Shown: positions 1 to 8,059 of the stretch, piece after piece
How the letters are laid out: each line of letters begins with the position of its first letter
How positions within the stretch are numbered: position 1 is the stretch's first letter
Assembly: GCA_030698775.1 (NCBI GenBank)
Contig: JAUYMJ010000081.1
Coordinates: 1 to 34,021 of the forward strand
Length of the DNA stretch: 34,021 nt
Reading direction: 5' to 3'
From: a bacterium
GTDB taxonomy: Bacteria; Patescibacteriota; Microgenomatia; Levybacterales; UBA12049
Made by a program: the position numbers and the translations under genes
Notes under the pieces: generated by a model
What the model was told of the DNA's origin: nothing
The model's input: the letters and a program-made list of their open reading frames with translations, nothing else
Databases searched by the model: none

Positions 1-1145
1 TAGTTCTTTTGCCTTAGAAATGCGGGGATGTCCCACTCGTCCTCTGCTTCTTTTTCTTCTTTCTTCTCCTGTTGAGGAGGGGGTGTTTGCTGATTTGAGA
101 AATTTGTAAATGGTGCTGGAGGGGTGTAGCTTTGTGTCGGGGTAGTTGGCTCGGGTTGCGGACGTGAGACAAACTGCGTCAGCTGCTGTTTCGCAGAGTC
201 AAATCCTGTGGCAACGACTGTGATGCGCAATTGATCGTGCATCGACTCGTCAATCGTCGCACCAAAAATAATATTGGCATCGGGATCTGCTGCAGCTGCA
301 ATAATCTTAGCTGCTTCGTCGACCTCGGTCATCGTGAGGTCATGCCCACCGACTATATTAAAGAGCACACCGCGTGCCCCCTCCATCGTGATCTCAAGAA
401 GCGGTGAGGAGATCGCCGAACGGGCCGCTGCCTGTGACCTGTTCTCGCCTATCCCTGTTCCGATACCCATGAGTGCTGAGCCGGCATTTGACATAATAGT
501 TCTTACGTCAGCGAAGTCGACGTTGATAAGGCCGGGAAGTGTAATGATCTCTGAAATCCCCTGCACACCCTGTGTCAGCACAGAGTCGGCAACTTTGAAT
601 GCTTCAACTAGAGACAGCTTTCGGTCAACAACATCCATTATCCTTTGGTTGGGGATTGTGATCAACGTGTCTACTTTGTCACGGATTATTTCAATTGCTT
701 CATCTGCTGCAACTTTCCTCCTCGCGCCTTCAAACGTAAAAGGCTTTGTGACAACAGCAACGGTAAGGGCACCTAAATCCTTGGCAAGCTGCGCGACAAT
801 GGGCGCTGCTCCGGACCCCGTCCCTCCACCCATGCCTGCGGTGACAAATACCATATCCGATCCCTCAAGCATGTCCTTAATTTTCTGGACTGATTCTTCG
901 GCCGCCTGACGTCCCACCTCCGGGTCTCCACCGCTGCCTAACCCTTTAGTGAGGTTTTCTCCGATCTGGACTTTCGTTGGGGCTTGGTTAAGAAGTAATG
1001 ACTGCGCATCGGTATTAACGGCTACAAAATCAACTCCCTGGATAGTTGATTGGGCAATCATGGAGTTAATGGCATTTGATCCACCGCCTCCCACACCAAC
1101 GACGCGGATTTTAGCAAAATTCGTTGATTGTGGCCGTATCAGCAT
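1..1145 (-). CDS. ftsZ: Cell division protein FtsZ (stop codon cut by window edge)
   Basis: FtsZ is the tubulin-like GTPase that forms the cytoplasmic division ring. Translating the minus strand from the ATG at 1145 gives 381 residues. The N-terminal nucleotide loop [10 protein letters not shown] is near residues 16-25, the tubulin signature GGGTGSG at 106-112, and a T7-loop-like NVDFADVR about two thirds along. A Pro/Gln-rich linker leads to the C-terminal tail [10 protein letters not shown], which matches the conserved peptide that binds FtsA. The last codon visible is TA plus one missing base, so the stop is probably cut by a single nucleotide. Length is normal for the family. It lies downstream of ftsA but is separated by 102 nt that hold a terminator-like hairpin and a promoter, so it may be transcribed on its own. 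AGGATGG before the start could serve as a weak Shine-Dalgarno or as part of a -10 box. Confidence 0.97.
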   Translation of the reverse strand, partial: MLIRPQSTNFAKIRVVGVGGGGSNAINSMIAQSTIQGVDFVAVNTDAQSLLLNQAPTKVQIGENLTKGLGSGGDPEVGRQAAEESVQKIKDMLEGSDMVFVTAGMGGGTGSGAAPIVAQLAKDLGALTVAVVTKPFTFEGARRKVAADEAIEIIRDKVDTLITIPNQRIMDVVDRKLSLVEAFKVADSVLTQGVQGISEIITLPGLINVDFADVRTIMSNAGSALMGIGTGIGENRSQAAARSAISSPLLEITMEGARGVLFNIVGGHDLTMTEVDEAAKIIAAAADPDANIIFGATIDESMHDQLRITVVATGFDSAKQQLTQFVSRPQPEPTTPTQSYTPPAPFTNFSNQQTPPPQQEKKEEKEAEDEWDIPAFLRQKN

Positions 1146-1154
1146 GATTGACCC

Positions 1155-1183
1155 ATCCTAGCAGATGATTTTTTGAAAAGCAA
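1155..1183 (-). promoter_or_regulatory. Putative ftsZ promoter
   Basis: On the minus strand TTGCTT (1178-1183) is followed after 17 nt by TAGGAT (1155-1160). A TGC precedes the hexamer, making an extended -10. Nine nucleotides separate the -10 from the ftsZ ATG, so the leader would be only about 3 nt. The same bases can be read as a weak Shine-Dalgarno (AGGATGG), so this site is ambiguous. Confidence 0.5.
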
Positions 1184-1192
1184 TACCCGAGG

Positions 1193-1232
1193 AAAAAAAT
1201 ACGAATCACCACAAAACTGCATGTCTTCGTAT
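1193..1232 (-). terminator. Putative intrinsic terminator after ftsA
   Basis: On the minus strand ATACGAA (1226-1232) and TTCGTAT (1199-1205) form a perfect 7-bp stem around a 20-nt loop, followed directly by seven T (1193-1199). The stem is AT-rich and the loop long, so termination may be partial. It sits 16 nt after the ftsA stop and upstream of the ftsZ promoter. Confidence 0.45.
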
Positions 1233-1247
1233 CAAACCAGGAGGAAC

Positions 1248-2552
1248 TCAGGGTATGAAAGATTTTATAATTGCAATGATTTTCTTCAGCGCTTTTCCCG
1301 ATCCTCCACCCATCCCAGGAATTTTCGGCATAGAAAACCCAAACGGCAGCGATTTTTCCTCACCCATTCGCGAGCCGGCAAGTATGAGCCCAATGACTGT
1401 CGCGTAGGCAGGTGTCTGAATTTCATCAATAATCCCTTTCATATTCTGCGGCATTCCAACACGTACCGGCATAGCAAGCATTCGCTTTGCCGAATCCTTA
1501 ACGCCAACCGTGAGCGCTCCGCCAGCTGAAAGCACGAGGCCTGCCGGGGTTTGTCCACCGAAACCTGATTTCTTTATCTCAAGCCCCACCATAGTAAATA
1601 TCTCATTTAACCTCGGGCGGATGATTCCCTCAACGAGTGTTTTTTGTGACACCTTTGTTAAATCTTCAGGTAAACGAAGCTCTGCCAGATCAATTTCATC
1701 CGAAGCCTTTTGCTCTTTTTTTGCCTCATGATCATCAGGACGTATTACTCGTTTTTGTGGCATTTGAGAGAGGTAAAGTTTAATTTTTTCTGCACTCTCG
1801 AGTGAAATGCGAAGTCCAATCGCGAGGTCATTTGTGATGTGTCTCGCTCCGATCGCAAGGACAGATGAATACGCTACCGACCCCTCTGTGTAGATTTGTA
1901 TATCGGTTGTACCGGCACCAATATCAACGAGAATGACGCCCAGCTCCTTTTCCGTATCTGAAAGAATAGACAGTGAACTCGCATACCCGTTAAAAACGAA
2001 GCTGTCAACGTCAACGCCGACCTCCGAGAAGGCTTTTTCTAAGTTCCGAACGGCAATACTGTTGGCGGTTATAATATGGGTATCGACCTCCAAACGCACC
2101 CCTGTCATGCCGATTGGATCTTTAATTCCCTCCTGCCCGTCAACTGTATAGTTTCGTGGAAGGACATGGATTATCTCTTTCGTTGAGGGCAGTGATACTG
2201 CTTTTGCTGCATCAATGACACGGGCCAGATCTGTTGAGCTAATTTCACCGTTTGGATTGGAAACGGCGACAACACCCCGTGAATTAAGGCATTCAATCTG
2301 GGCTCCACCAATTGAGGCAAAAATATGTGCCGCTGAGGTTCCTGCCATCCGTTCTGCCGCTTCGAGTGAATTATTTATTGCGGCAACAGCTTCCTCGATA
2401 TCAACAATCTGCCCCTTTCTGATCCCGGCCGATTTTCCTTCTGATACGCCGAGTACGTTTATGTATTCGTCTACTTTCGCGATAACGCTGACAGTTTTAT
2501 ACGTCCCGACATCTACTGCGACAACAATTCTTCCCTCGTTTACAGAAGCCAT
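1248..2552 (-). CDS. ftsA: Cell division protein FtsA
   Basis: FtsA is the actin-like ATPase that tethers FtsZ to the membrane and recruits the divisome. The 434-aa product shows the actin-fold landmarks: phosphate-1 loop VAVDVGTYKTVSVIAKV near residues 11-27, phosphate-2 loop VDIGAGTTDIQIY near the middle, and the adenosine motif LSAGGAL in the last quarter. The C-terminal GKALKKIIAIIKSFIP is a basic amphipathic helix of the kind FtsA uses for membrane targeting. The ATG at 2552 starts 3 nt after the ftsQ stop with no Shine-Dalgarno visible, so translational coupling is likely. Length is normal (about 420 aa in E. coli). Identification is firm. Confidence 0.96.
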   Translation of the reverse strand: MASVNEGRIVVAVDVGTYKTVSVIAKVDEYINVLGVSEGKSAGIRKGQIVDIEEAVAAINNSLEAAERMAGTSAAHIFASIGGAQIECLNSRGVVAVSNPNGEISSTDLARVIDAAKAVSLPSTKEIIHVLPRNYTVDGQEGIKDPIGMTGVRLEVDTHIITANSIAVRNLEKAFSEVGVDVDSFVFNGYASSLSILSDTEKELGVILVDIGAGTTDIQIYTEGSVAYSSVLAIGARHITNDLAIGLRISLESAEKIKLYLSQMPQKRVIRPDDHEAKKEQKASDEIDLAELRLPEDLTKVSQKTLVEGIIRPRLNEIFTMVGLEIKKSGFGGQTPAGLVLSAGGALTVGVKDSAKRMLAMPVRVGMPQNMKGIIDEIQTPAYATVIGLILAGSRMGEEKSLPFGFSMPKIPGMGGGSGKALKKIIAIIKSFIP

Positions 2553-2555
2553 ATG

Positions 2556-3020
2556 TTACTTTGCTAAAACGACAACAGGCCGATCAAAGCGAAGGTCTAG
2601 CCTACTAAATCGCTTACCCTCCATTGTAAGCCGATGTATAATAAGTTGTAAAGAGGCTATTTGTTCGGGGATCCCTTCACTTTTCATGAGCACCTCCGCA
2701 TTCCCTGGCATCGTCACAACGATAGCGCTATCTGAAGCTCTTGTGACAAAAAGAAACGAAATATTTTTTTCTCTAAACGCCCGCTCTATTTCATCAGTTC
2801 CCCCACTTACGATTGCGGATTCGAATCCCCCCCGACTGTTTGTGTATATGACCGGAATAATAAGTTTTTGGCTGTCTAAAGAAGATATAATTGTAACGAT
2901 CACAAAAATAAACGAGATGACGCCAACTGTATAATACAGAAGCTGAGCTGCATGTTTCGGCTTATTTTTTGTTCTATGTTTTTTTGTTTGTCTTTTTGTT
3001 TTCCACATCGAAAATGACAT
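2556..3020 (-). CDS. ftsQ: Short FtsQ/DivIB-like division protein
   Basis: FtsQ is a bitopic divisome protein that links early and late division proteins. This 154-aa product has a very basic cytoplasmic N-terminus (about residues 7-22), one membrane segment at about 29-48, and a C-terminal stretch SRLDLRFDRPVVVL that matches the end of the FtsQ beta domain (consensus DLRFDxRVVV). Position between murG and ftsA supports the call. It is much shorter than usual (E. coli 276 aa): only about 105 residues lie outside the membrane, and no clear POTRA domain fits between the membrane segment and the C-terminal motif. The start at 3020 overlaps murG by 47 nt; a second ATG at 3008 is also possible. 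No convincing Shine-Dalgarno is present. Confidence 0.75.
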   Translation of the reverse strand: MSFSMWKTKRQTKKHRTKNKPKHAAQLLYYTVGVISFIFVIVTIISSLDSQKLIIPVIYTNSRGGFESAIVSGGTDEIERAFREKNISFLFVTRASDSAIVVTMPGNAEVLMKSEGIPEQIASLQLIIHRLTMEGKRFSRLDLRFDRPVVVLAK

Positions 3021-4089
3021 GTATGATGTCTTCTGCAGCCGTCATGAACCTCTGCCGCACTGAAGGGTCATTAAGGCTGAATGAGGATAACGACGAAAGC
3101 ATTTCGTCGATTTGAGAAAGAAAGAGTACGTCGGCTTTCTCCTGAAGGAGTGCTCTCCCCAAACCCAATGTGGCAAGAAGCAATGCATTTTCCTCTTGTT
3201 CACCCTTCTGACCTGTCGAGAGAGGAATACACAGCGCCGGTTTTTCAAAATAGATAAGTTCTGAGATTGTGTTTATTCCTGCCCTACCTACAACCATATC
3301 CGCTGATGCCAGAACCTTAGCAGCGTCTTGGGAAAAAAGAAACTTCTCAATCCTATACCGTGCTTTGAGACTATCGGGAAGCAGCTCTCTTACCTTGAAA
3401 AGCCGCTCATAGTCGTTGAAAGGATACGCGTTTCCTGTCTGGTGAGTGATAGAAGCTCTCTTGAGAAGTTCGGAAAGATGCTTCTCTACAAGGAGGTTTA
3501 GAAAATGCGAACCGCTACTTCCCCCGGTTATGTAGAGGGAGGGACGGCTCTTTGATTTTGCTTTCTTTACAACTGCTTGCAAAATCTCTTTCCGCAACGG
3601 ATTTCCGGTCAGCATCGTTTTTTCTTTCGGAAAATACACGGAGGAAGACTCCCATGAAATACATATTGCGTTAGCAAATCGAGATGAAATTTTATTTGCA
3701 AACCCTGCTCTCGTCGTCTGCTCATGGATGACAACAGGTATCGACAATGTAGATGCTGCAATGACAGTTGGGAGACCTATGTACCCGCCAAACGACAGAA
3801 CAACGCTTGGATGTATCTCCCTCAGTAGCTTTCGCGCAAGTCTGATATTATTTGGTAGACGGAGAAGAGATGGAATCGTATGTCGGCTTATAGACCTTTG
3901 GAGACGGGCACTTGGTAATGTTTTGAAAGGAATCCCTCTTTTTGTGATCTCTGCATACTCGAACGAAACAGATGCATCCGACTCAAACGTATTTTTACGG
4001 CCGATAAATATGACCTCAACTTCCTTCGGCAGCGACTCAATAACAGCTAATGCCGGTGCAATATGTCCCCCGGTGACTACAATCTTCAT
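2974..4089 (-). CDS. murG: MurG, lipid II synthase
   Basis: MurG transfers GlcNAc from UDP-GlcNAc to lipid I, making lipid II on the inner membrane face. The 371-aa product is a GT-B enzyme. Its N-terminal loop reads VTGGHIAPALAV, shorter than the usual GGGTGGHxxPALA. The second glycine loop is TGGSSGSHFLN (about residues 189-199). The C-terminal donor site keeps VGRAGINTISELIYFEKPALCIPL and GEQEENALLL, matching the family pattern for UDP-GlcNAc binding. It begins 1 nt after the ftsW stop with no Shine-Dalgarno, and its 3' end overlaps ftsQ. The C-terminus is Lys/Asn/Thr-rich. Identification is secure apart from the shortened first loop. Confidence 0.93.
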   Translation of the reverse strand: MKIVVTGGHIAPALAVIESLPKEVEVIFIGRKNTFESDASVSFEYAEITKRGIPFKTLPSARLQRSISRHTIPSLLRLPNNIRLARKLLREIHPSVVLSFGGYIGLPTVIAASTLSIPVVIHEQTTRAGFANKISSRFANAICISWESSSVYFPKEKTMLTGNPLRKEILQAVVKKAKSKSRPSLYITGGSSGSHFLNLLVEKHLSELLKRASITHQTGNAYPFNDYERLFKVRELLPDSLKARYRIEKFLFSQDAAKVLASADMVVGRAGINTISELIYFEKPALCIPLSTGQKGEQEENALLLATLGLGRALLQEKADVLFLSQIDEMLSSLSSFSLNDPSVRQRFMTAAEDIIHVIFDVENKKTNKKT

Positions 4090-4090
4090 A

Positions 4091-5155
4091 CTATTTTGTC
4101 TGAGAAATATTCAACAACATTCCAATCGCCGCAAGATCAATAATGAGTGCTGATCCACCATAAGAAATGAACGGCAAAGGTACACCTGTCAACGGCATAA
4201 GTGCAGTCATAGAAAAAAGATTAATGACGATCTGTATACCAAGAAACGAGGTAATCCCTGCTGCCAACAGCTTACCGAATGTGTCTTTCGCGTGTGACGC
4301 AATAACAAATCCCCGCCATATGACCAGTGCAAAAATAATTACCAGAATCGATGCGCCAACAAACCCGACCTCCTCCGCAATAATCGCGAAGATAGAATCG
4401 GTGACGTTCTCCGGGAGATATGCATATTTTTGAAGAGAATTTCCAATCCCAACCCCAAGAATTCCACCAGAACCTAACGCAATTAAAATCTGCTTTGTGT
4501 GGTATGAGACGTTGGAAAGGGTAGGGTCAACATTGAGAAATGACGTCAATCGGGCAGCCCGATATGGAGCTGCCTTGATGAAGAGAAATCCCACTAAACC
4601 GGCAACAGGGGCAATGTAGAAAAAGTGGCGTACTGCTCCGCCTGAAAGAAAATACAGCACAGCTGCTTCAAAGACGATGATTGATGCCGTTCCCATATCA
4701 GGCTGCAACATGACAAGTAACCACACCGTTCCCATCAGAAGAAGAAAGGCAAGAAACCTCCCTTTTTCTTTGGTTGAAAACCATGCTGCCAAATAAATCG
4801 CAAGGCTGAGTTTCACAAATTCTGCCGGTTGTAACACAAAAAAATGAAGATTAATCCAGCGGTGTGCGCCAAGCGCCCGTATGCCAATCCCGGGAATAAA
4901 AACAAGCAGGAGCAGCACGATAGAGGCAATCAAAAGCGGCACTGCAAATACATAGAGCCTTTTGTATGAGAAGACGGAAAAGAAAAAAAGTGCCCCGAAT
5001 CCGAGAACCATCCATACCGATTGTTCCTTGATATAATAATACTTATCCTGAAAGTCGCGGAGCGCGATAACGGACGAAGCATTGTAGACCATGAATAATC
5101 CGAATAGACAAAGAAGAAAGATTATTCCGAGCAAAATACCGTCAACTTTTTTCAT
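4091..5155 (-). CDS. ftsW: FtsW, SEDS-family peptidoglycan polymerase
   Basis: FtsW is the septal SEDS glycosyltransferase that polymerises lipid II together with its partner FtsI. The 354-aa product is highly hydrophobic, with about ten membrane segments beginning at residue 7. Family landmarks include GLFMVYNASS near the N-terminus, GAHRWINLHFFVLQPAEFVKLS (approximately residues 115-136), the extracellular segment NVSYHTKQILIALGSGGILGVGIGNSLQKY, LPENVTDSIFAIIAEEVGF, and the C-terminal signature LPFISYGGSALI. Placement between mraY and murG favours FtsW over RodA. A 51-nt gap from mraY carries a TATACT box 6 nt before the ATG, so it may have its own leaderless transcript as well as read-through. 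Confidence 0.94.
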   Translation of the reverse strand: MKKVDGILLGIIFLLCLFGLFMVYNASSVIALRDFQDKYYYIKEQSVWMVLGFGALFFFSVFSYKRLYVFAVPLLIASIVLLLLVFIPGIGIRALGAHRWINLHFFVLQPAEFVKLSLAIYLAAWFSTKEKGRFLAFLLLMGTVWLLVMLQPDMGTASIIVFEAAVLYFLSGGAVRHFFYIAPVAGLVGFLFIKAAPYRAARLTSFLNVDPTLSNVSYHTKQILIALGSGGILGVGIGNSLQKYAYLPENVTDSIFAIIAEEVGFVGASILVIIFALVIWRGFVIASHAKDTFGKLLAAGITSFLGIQIVINLFSMTALMPLTGVPLPFISYGGSALIIDLAAIGMLLNISQTK

Positions 5156-5161
5156 ACTTTC

Positions 5162-5167
5162 AGTATA
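5162..5167 (-). promoter_or_regulatory. Putative -10 box of ftsW
   Basis: TATACT on the minus strand ends 6 nt before the ftsW ATG, so transcription would begin at about the A of ATG. No clear -35 lies 17 nt upstream. It is located in the short mraY-ftsW gap. Confidence 0.4.
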
Positions 5168-5206
5168 GCGATTTTTCCAAACCCGTTTCTACGAAGAAAA
5201 AGAAGC

Positions 5207-6220
5207 TCAGCCGATGAATGCGATATAGAGCCCGAGAAGTGCAAAGAAAACGCCTATGAGCCAGGCCCTCATGACAATTTTTGGCTCCTCCCATCCGCGC
5301 TTTTGTAAATAGAGATGCAAGGGGGCAGCGGGAAGAATTTTTTTGCCTAAATATTTTTTACTCAAGATCTGAAGCAGCGAGGACCCACCCTCAAGGACAA
5401 AGACGCCACCGATAAGTGCAAGCGCTAACACTTTACCTGTCAAAAGTCCGGTCACTGCAAGTGCAGCCCCGAGAGAGAGGGAACCGACATCTCCGAGGGT
5501 AATCCGGGCTTTATAAACATTAAAATAGAGAAATGCTGCAATTGATCCAAGGAGAAGGGCGATAAAAATTCCAAGTGATTGATCAAGCTGCGTGGCAGTA
5601 ATTGCAAGAAACGCCGCTAAGCAAATCAGGCATAAGCCCGAAGCAAGGCCGTCTAGACCATCTGCAATATTAAAGGCATTCACAAAAGAGACAATGACAA
5701 AAGCCGCAAAAGGAATAAAGAAGACACCGATTGTAATCGTACCGATCGCCTGGATGTGAACGAACGTATACCCGAGCTGATAGTAAAAAACTGCTGCAAT
5801 AATAAGGGCCAGAATCCACTGAATAACAAATTTGTGCCGGAAGCGGAGCCCGAAGAAATGGCTTTCTTTCCCGCTTGTAACAATTTTCTTCAAGTCATCA
5901 TACATACCTAAAACGCCAAAGCTGATAAATGAGAAAAGCAGAACGAATGCCTGCCATGCTTTTACCTGCACATCCAGAATCCCATATGACCAGAGGGTCA
6001 ACACCGACACAACGAGAATGATAAGAATCCCTCCACCAAAGGGGGTTCCTGCCTTCCAGTTGTGAAATTTGTCAAACGTCGGCGTATGATGGTTAAAAAT
6101 ATCGCGGGTTTTTTGCTTTGCTCTCTGCAGCTTCACTTTGTACAAGAAATCTATGAATGGGATGAGAAGAATTCCCGTAATAAAAAACGAGAGTATACTT
6201 AACCCGAGTATTGTCGCCAT
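5207..6220 (-). CDS. mraY: MraY, phospho-MurNAc-pentapeptide translocase
   Basis: MraY attaches phospho-MurNAc-pentapeptide to undecaprenyl phosphate, forming lipid I. The 337-aa product is polytopic. It keeps KAGTPFGGG (family KxGTPTMGG) near residue 57, the first Asp-rich loop GMYDDLKK, and the catalytic NAFNIADGLDGLA (family NaxNlTDGLDGLA). It also has GDVGSLSLGAAL (family GDxGSLalG) and LHLYLQKRGWEEPKIV (family HHxxexxGxxExxi), in which the usual HHH run is weakened to PLHLYL. I placed the start at the ATG at 6220 because the reading frame 5' of it (to 6271) encodes a weakly hydrophobic tail and contains the promoter. Length is near the usual 320-360 aa. Confidence 0.94.
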   Translation of the reverse strand: MATILGLSILSFFITGILLIPFIDFLYKVKLQRAKQKTRDIFNHHTPTFDKFHNWKAGTPFGGGILIILVVSVLTLWSYGILDVQVKAWQAFVLLFSFISFGVLGMYDDLKKIVTSGKESHFFGLRFRHKFVIQWILALIIAAVFYYQLGYTFVHIQAIGTITIGVFFIPFAAFVIVSFVNAFNIADGLDGLASGLCLICLAAFLAITATQLDQSLGIFIALLLGSIAAFLYFNVYKARITLGDVGSLSLGAALAVTGLLTGKVLALALIGGVFVLEGGSSLLQILSKKYLGKKILPAAPLHLYLQKRGWEEPKIVMRAWLIGVFFALLGLYIAFIG

Positions 6221-6229
6221 GTAGCGTAT

Positions 6230-6258
6230 AGTATACTCCAAGAGGCAGGGAAGCACAA
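6230..6258 (-). promoter_or_regulatory. Putative mraY promoter
   Basis: On the minus strand TTGTGC (6253-6258) and TATACT (6230-6235) are separated by 17 nt. The -10 ends 9 nt before the ATG at 6220, giving a predicted leader of about 3 nt. No Shine-Dalgarno fits at the right spacing (GGAG lies 14-17 nt upstream, inside the promoter spacer). Confidence 0.5.
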
Positions 6259-6280
6259 ACAAAGAGGCCAATATGACGTC

Positions 6281-8044
6281 CTATTTCACTGTCACGCTTT
6301 TCGCGAGATTACGTGGTTTGTCCGGATCAAACCCCTTTCGGACGGCGAGGAGGTAGGAGAGAAGCTGGGCGGGGATAATCTGTGGGATGATCGACGCATC
6401 CTTTATGTCTTTTACTTCGATCCAGTGGTCAAACACTTCAGCACGGATCGGTGAAATTCCGATAATCGTTCCTCCTCTTGCTTTAATCTCCATCGCGTTT
6501 GATATGATCGCCTCATACGTCTCATCAGATGGAGCAAAAACAATACACGGCGTTCCCTTTTCGATGAGGGCAATTGTTCCGTGCTTGAGTTCGCCTCCTG
6601 CTAACCCCTCTGTATGGATATAACTTACTTCTTTTATCTTGAGGGCTGCCTCAAGAGCCGTCGCAAAAGACAAACCACGACCGACCGTAAAAATATGCTG
6701 CTTCTTACTGAGTGTATCGGAAAGTTGCTCAAGTGCACGCACCGGTTGATCTTTCAGTAATCTCTCCACCTCGTCTGCAGCCGAAAGAAGCAGTTTTTTT
6801 GCTTCACTTGTTCTCTTTATCATTGCGAAGCTTAGCATCAGGAGAATTGAAAGTTTTGCAATGTAGGCTTTTGTCGAAGCGACAGCTTTCTCAGGTCCTG
6901 CTCCCAAAAGAAGCTTTCTATCCGCCATGCGATAGATTGTCGAACCAAGCGTATTGACGAGCGCAAATATTGTGCTTCCCTTCCCTTTAGCTCTCGTCAA
7001 CGGTTCAACGATATCAATTGTTTCACCGGATTGAGAGAGCGCTATTACCAAACTACGCTTGGTTAAAAAATCCTCGAGGTAATTAAACTCGGACGCCATT
7101 GCAGTATTGAGATGCTCTTTAGCAATTTTGGAAAAAAGATAGACTCCCGCAAGTGACGCGTGGTACGCCGTGCCTGCACCTATCAGGAACGTACCTTTTG
7201 CCGTCTTGATGACGTCGGCAAGATCGTCGATTTGGTCGGCATACGTGTTTGCAATAGTTCTTATTACTTTTGGCTGGTCGAATATTTCTTTGATCATAAA
7301 GTGAGGGAAATTTCCGAGGCTTGCCTCCTCAACCTTCCAGTCGATTGTCTCAAACCTGACCGGTAGCTTATTGCCGGTAGTAACGTCATACAGTGCAACT
7401 GAAGTATCGAGCACAACGAGCTCATTGTCTTTAAGAAAATGGATTTCTTTTGTATGACGAACAATTCCCGATGCGTCAGATGCTAAATAGAACGCATTGC
7501 TTCCACGTCCGACAACAAGCGGTGATCCGTTTTTTGCTGCGACAATTTGCTCCGTATCACTATTCATGACAACAATTGCATTGAGACCGCTGAACTGCAC
7601 AAATGCATTGCGAACAGCCTGAAGGAAATCCATACCCTCCTGCATATTTTCCTCAATCATATGAACCGCGACTTCAGTATCTGTTTCCGATCTGAACCTG
7701 TGACGTTTACTTCGCAAGCGATGTCTGAGGGTTTCGTAATTTTCGATGATGCCGTTATGCAAAAGCGCAAGTTTCTCGGTACAGTCGAGGTGTGGATGCG
7801 CGTTTTTCACCGTGACTCCGCCGTGCGTCGCCCACCGTGTATGTCCTATCCCAACTGTGCTTTTCGGAAGAGACACTGTTGCGCCACCGATTTTCCCCAC
7901 GTTTTTCTCAAGGGCAATTTTCCGGCCGTATTTCACGGCAATACCCCAGGAGTCGTACCCACGGTATTCGAGTGTTTTTAACCCGTCAAGGATAACTGAG
8001 GGTGCAGAAGCAGACGCGCCGATATAGCTGAAAATTCCGCACAT
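6281..8044 (-). CDS. glmS: GlmS, glutamine--fructose-6-phosphate aminotransferase
   Basis: GlmS makes glucosamine-6-phosphate from fructose-6-phosphate and glutamine, the first step to UDP-GlcNAc. I start it at the ATG at 8044 so that Cys2 (MCGIFSYIG) becomes the N-terminal nucleophile after Met removal. The frame extends nine codons further, but that would bury the Cys. The 587-aa product has an N-terminal class II glutaminase domain (YRGYDSWGIAV, GHTRWATHG, HNGIIEN) and two SIS sugar-isomerase domains (ALSQSGETIDIVEP, STKAYIAKLSIL, GRGLSFATALEAALKIKEVSYIHTEG written here in part). It ends with the conserved PRNLAKSVTVK. Length and motifs are standard. It sits inside the dcw cluster, 10 nt after the preceding gene, with a perfect TATAAT box 9 nt upstream. 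No ribozyme-like leader is possible in that space. Confidence 0.97.
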   Translation of the reverse strand: MCGIFSYIGASASAPSVILDGLKTLEYRGYDSWGIAVKYGRKIALEKNVGKIGGATVSLPKSTVGIGHTRWATHGGVTVKNAHPHLDCTEKLALLHNGIIENYETLRHRLRSKRHRFRSETDTEVAVHMIEENMQEGMDFLQAVRNAFVQFSGLNAIVVMNSDTEQIVAAKNGSPLVVGRGSNAFYLASDASGIVRHTKEIHFLKDNELVVLDTSVALYDVTTGNKLPVRFETIDWKVEEASLGNFPHFMIKEIFDQPKVIRTIANTYADQIDDLADVIKTAKGTFLIGAGTAYHASLAGVYLFSKIAKEHLNTAMASEFNYLEDFLTKRSLVIALSQSGETIDIVEPLTRAKGKGSTIFALVNTLGSTIYRMADRKLLLGAGPEKAVASTKAYIAKLSILLMLSFAMIKRTSEAKKLLLSAADEVERLLKDQPVRALEQLSDTLSKKQHIFTVGRGLSFATALEAALKIKEVSYIHTEGLAGGELKHGTIALIEKGTPCIVFAPSDETYEAIISNAMEIKARGGTIIGISPIRAEVFDHWIEVKDIKDASIIPQIIPAQLLSYLLAVRKGFDPDKPRNLAKSVTVK

Positions 8045-8053
8045 AGAAAACTG

Positions 8054-8059
8054 ATTATA
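8054..8059 (-). promoter_or_regulatory. Putative -10 box of glmS
   Basis: A perfect TATAAT on the minus strand overlaps the stop codon of the upstream gene and ends 9 nt before the glmS ATG. The predicted transcript has almost no leader. The -35 region is weak. Confidence 0.5.

Noticed and set aside
274-909. Long plus-strand open frame of 211 codons opposite ftsZ
   Set aside because: A shadow frame of FtsZ: the minus-strand reading has all FtsZ motifs, while this one is Ser/Thr/Pro-rich low-complexity without domains.
1254-1406. Plus-strand 50-codon frame with an AGGAGG sequence before its ATG, antisense to the ftsA 3' end
   Set aside because: It lies antisense within the well-supported ftsA coding sequence, the protein is Pro/Ser-rich with no family features, and no promoter precedes it. 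The AGGAGG is simply the complement of the sequence after the ftsA stop.
8045-8059. Possible glmS ribozyme/riboswitch leader
   Set aside because: Only 10 nt separate the upstream stop from the glmS start, so no structured leader fits.
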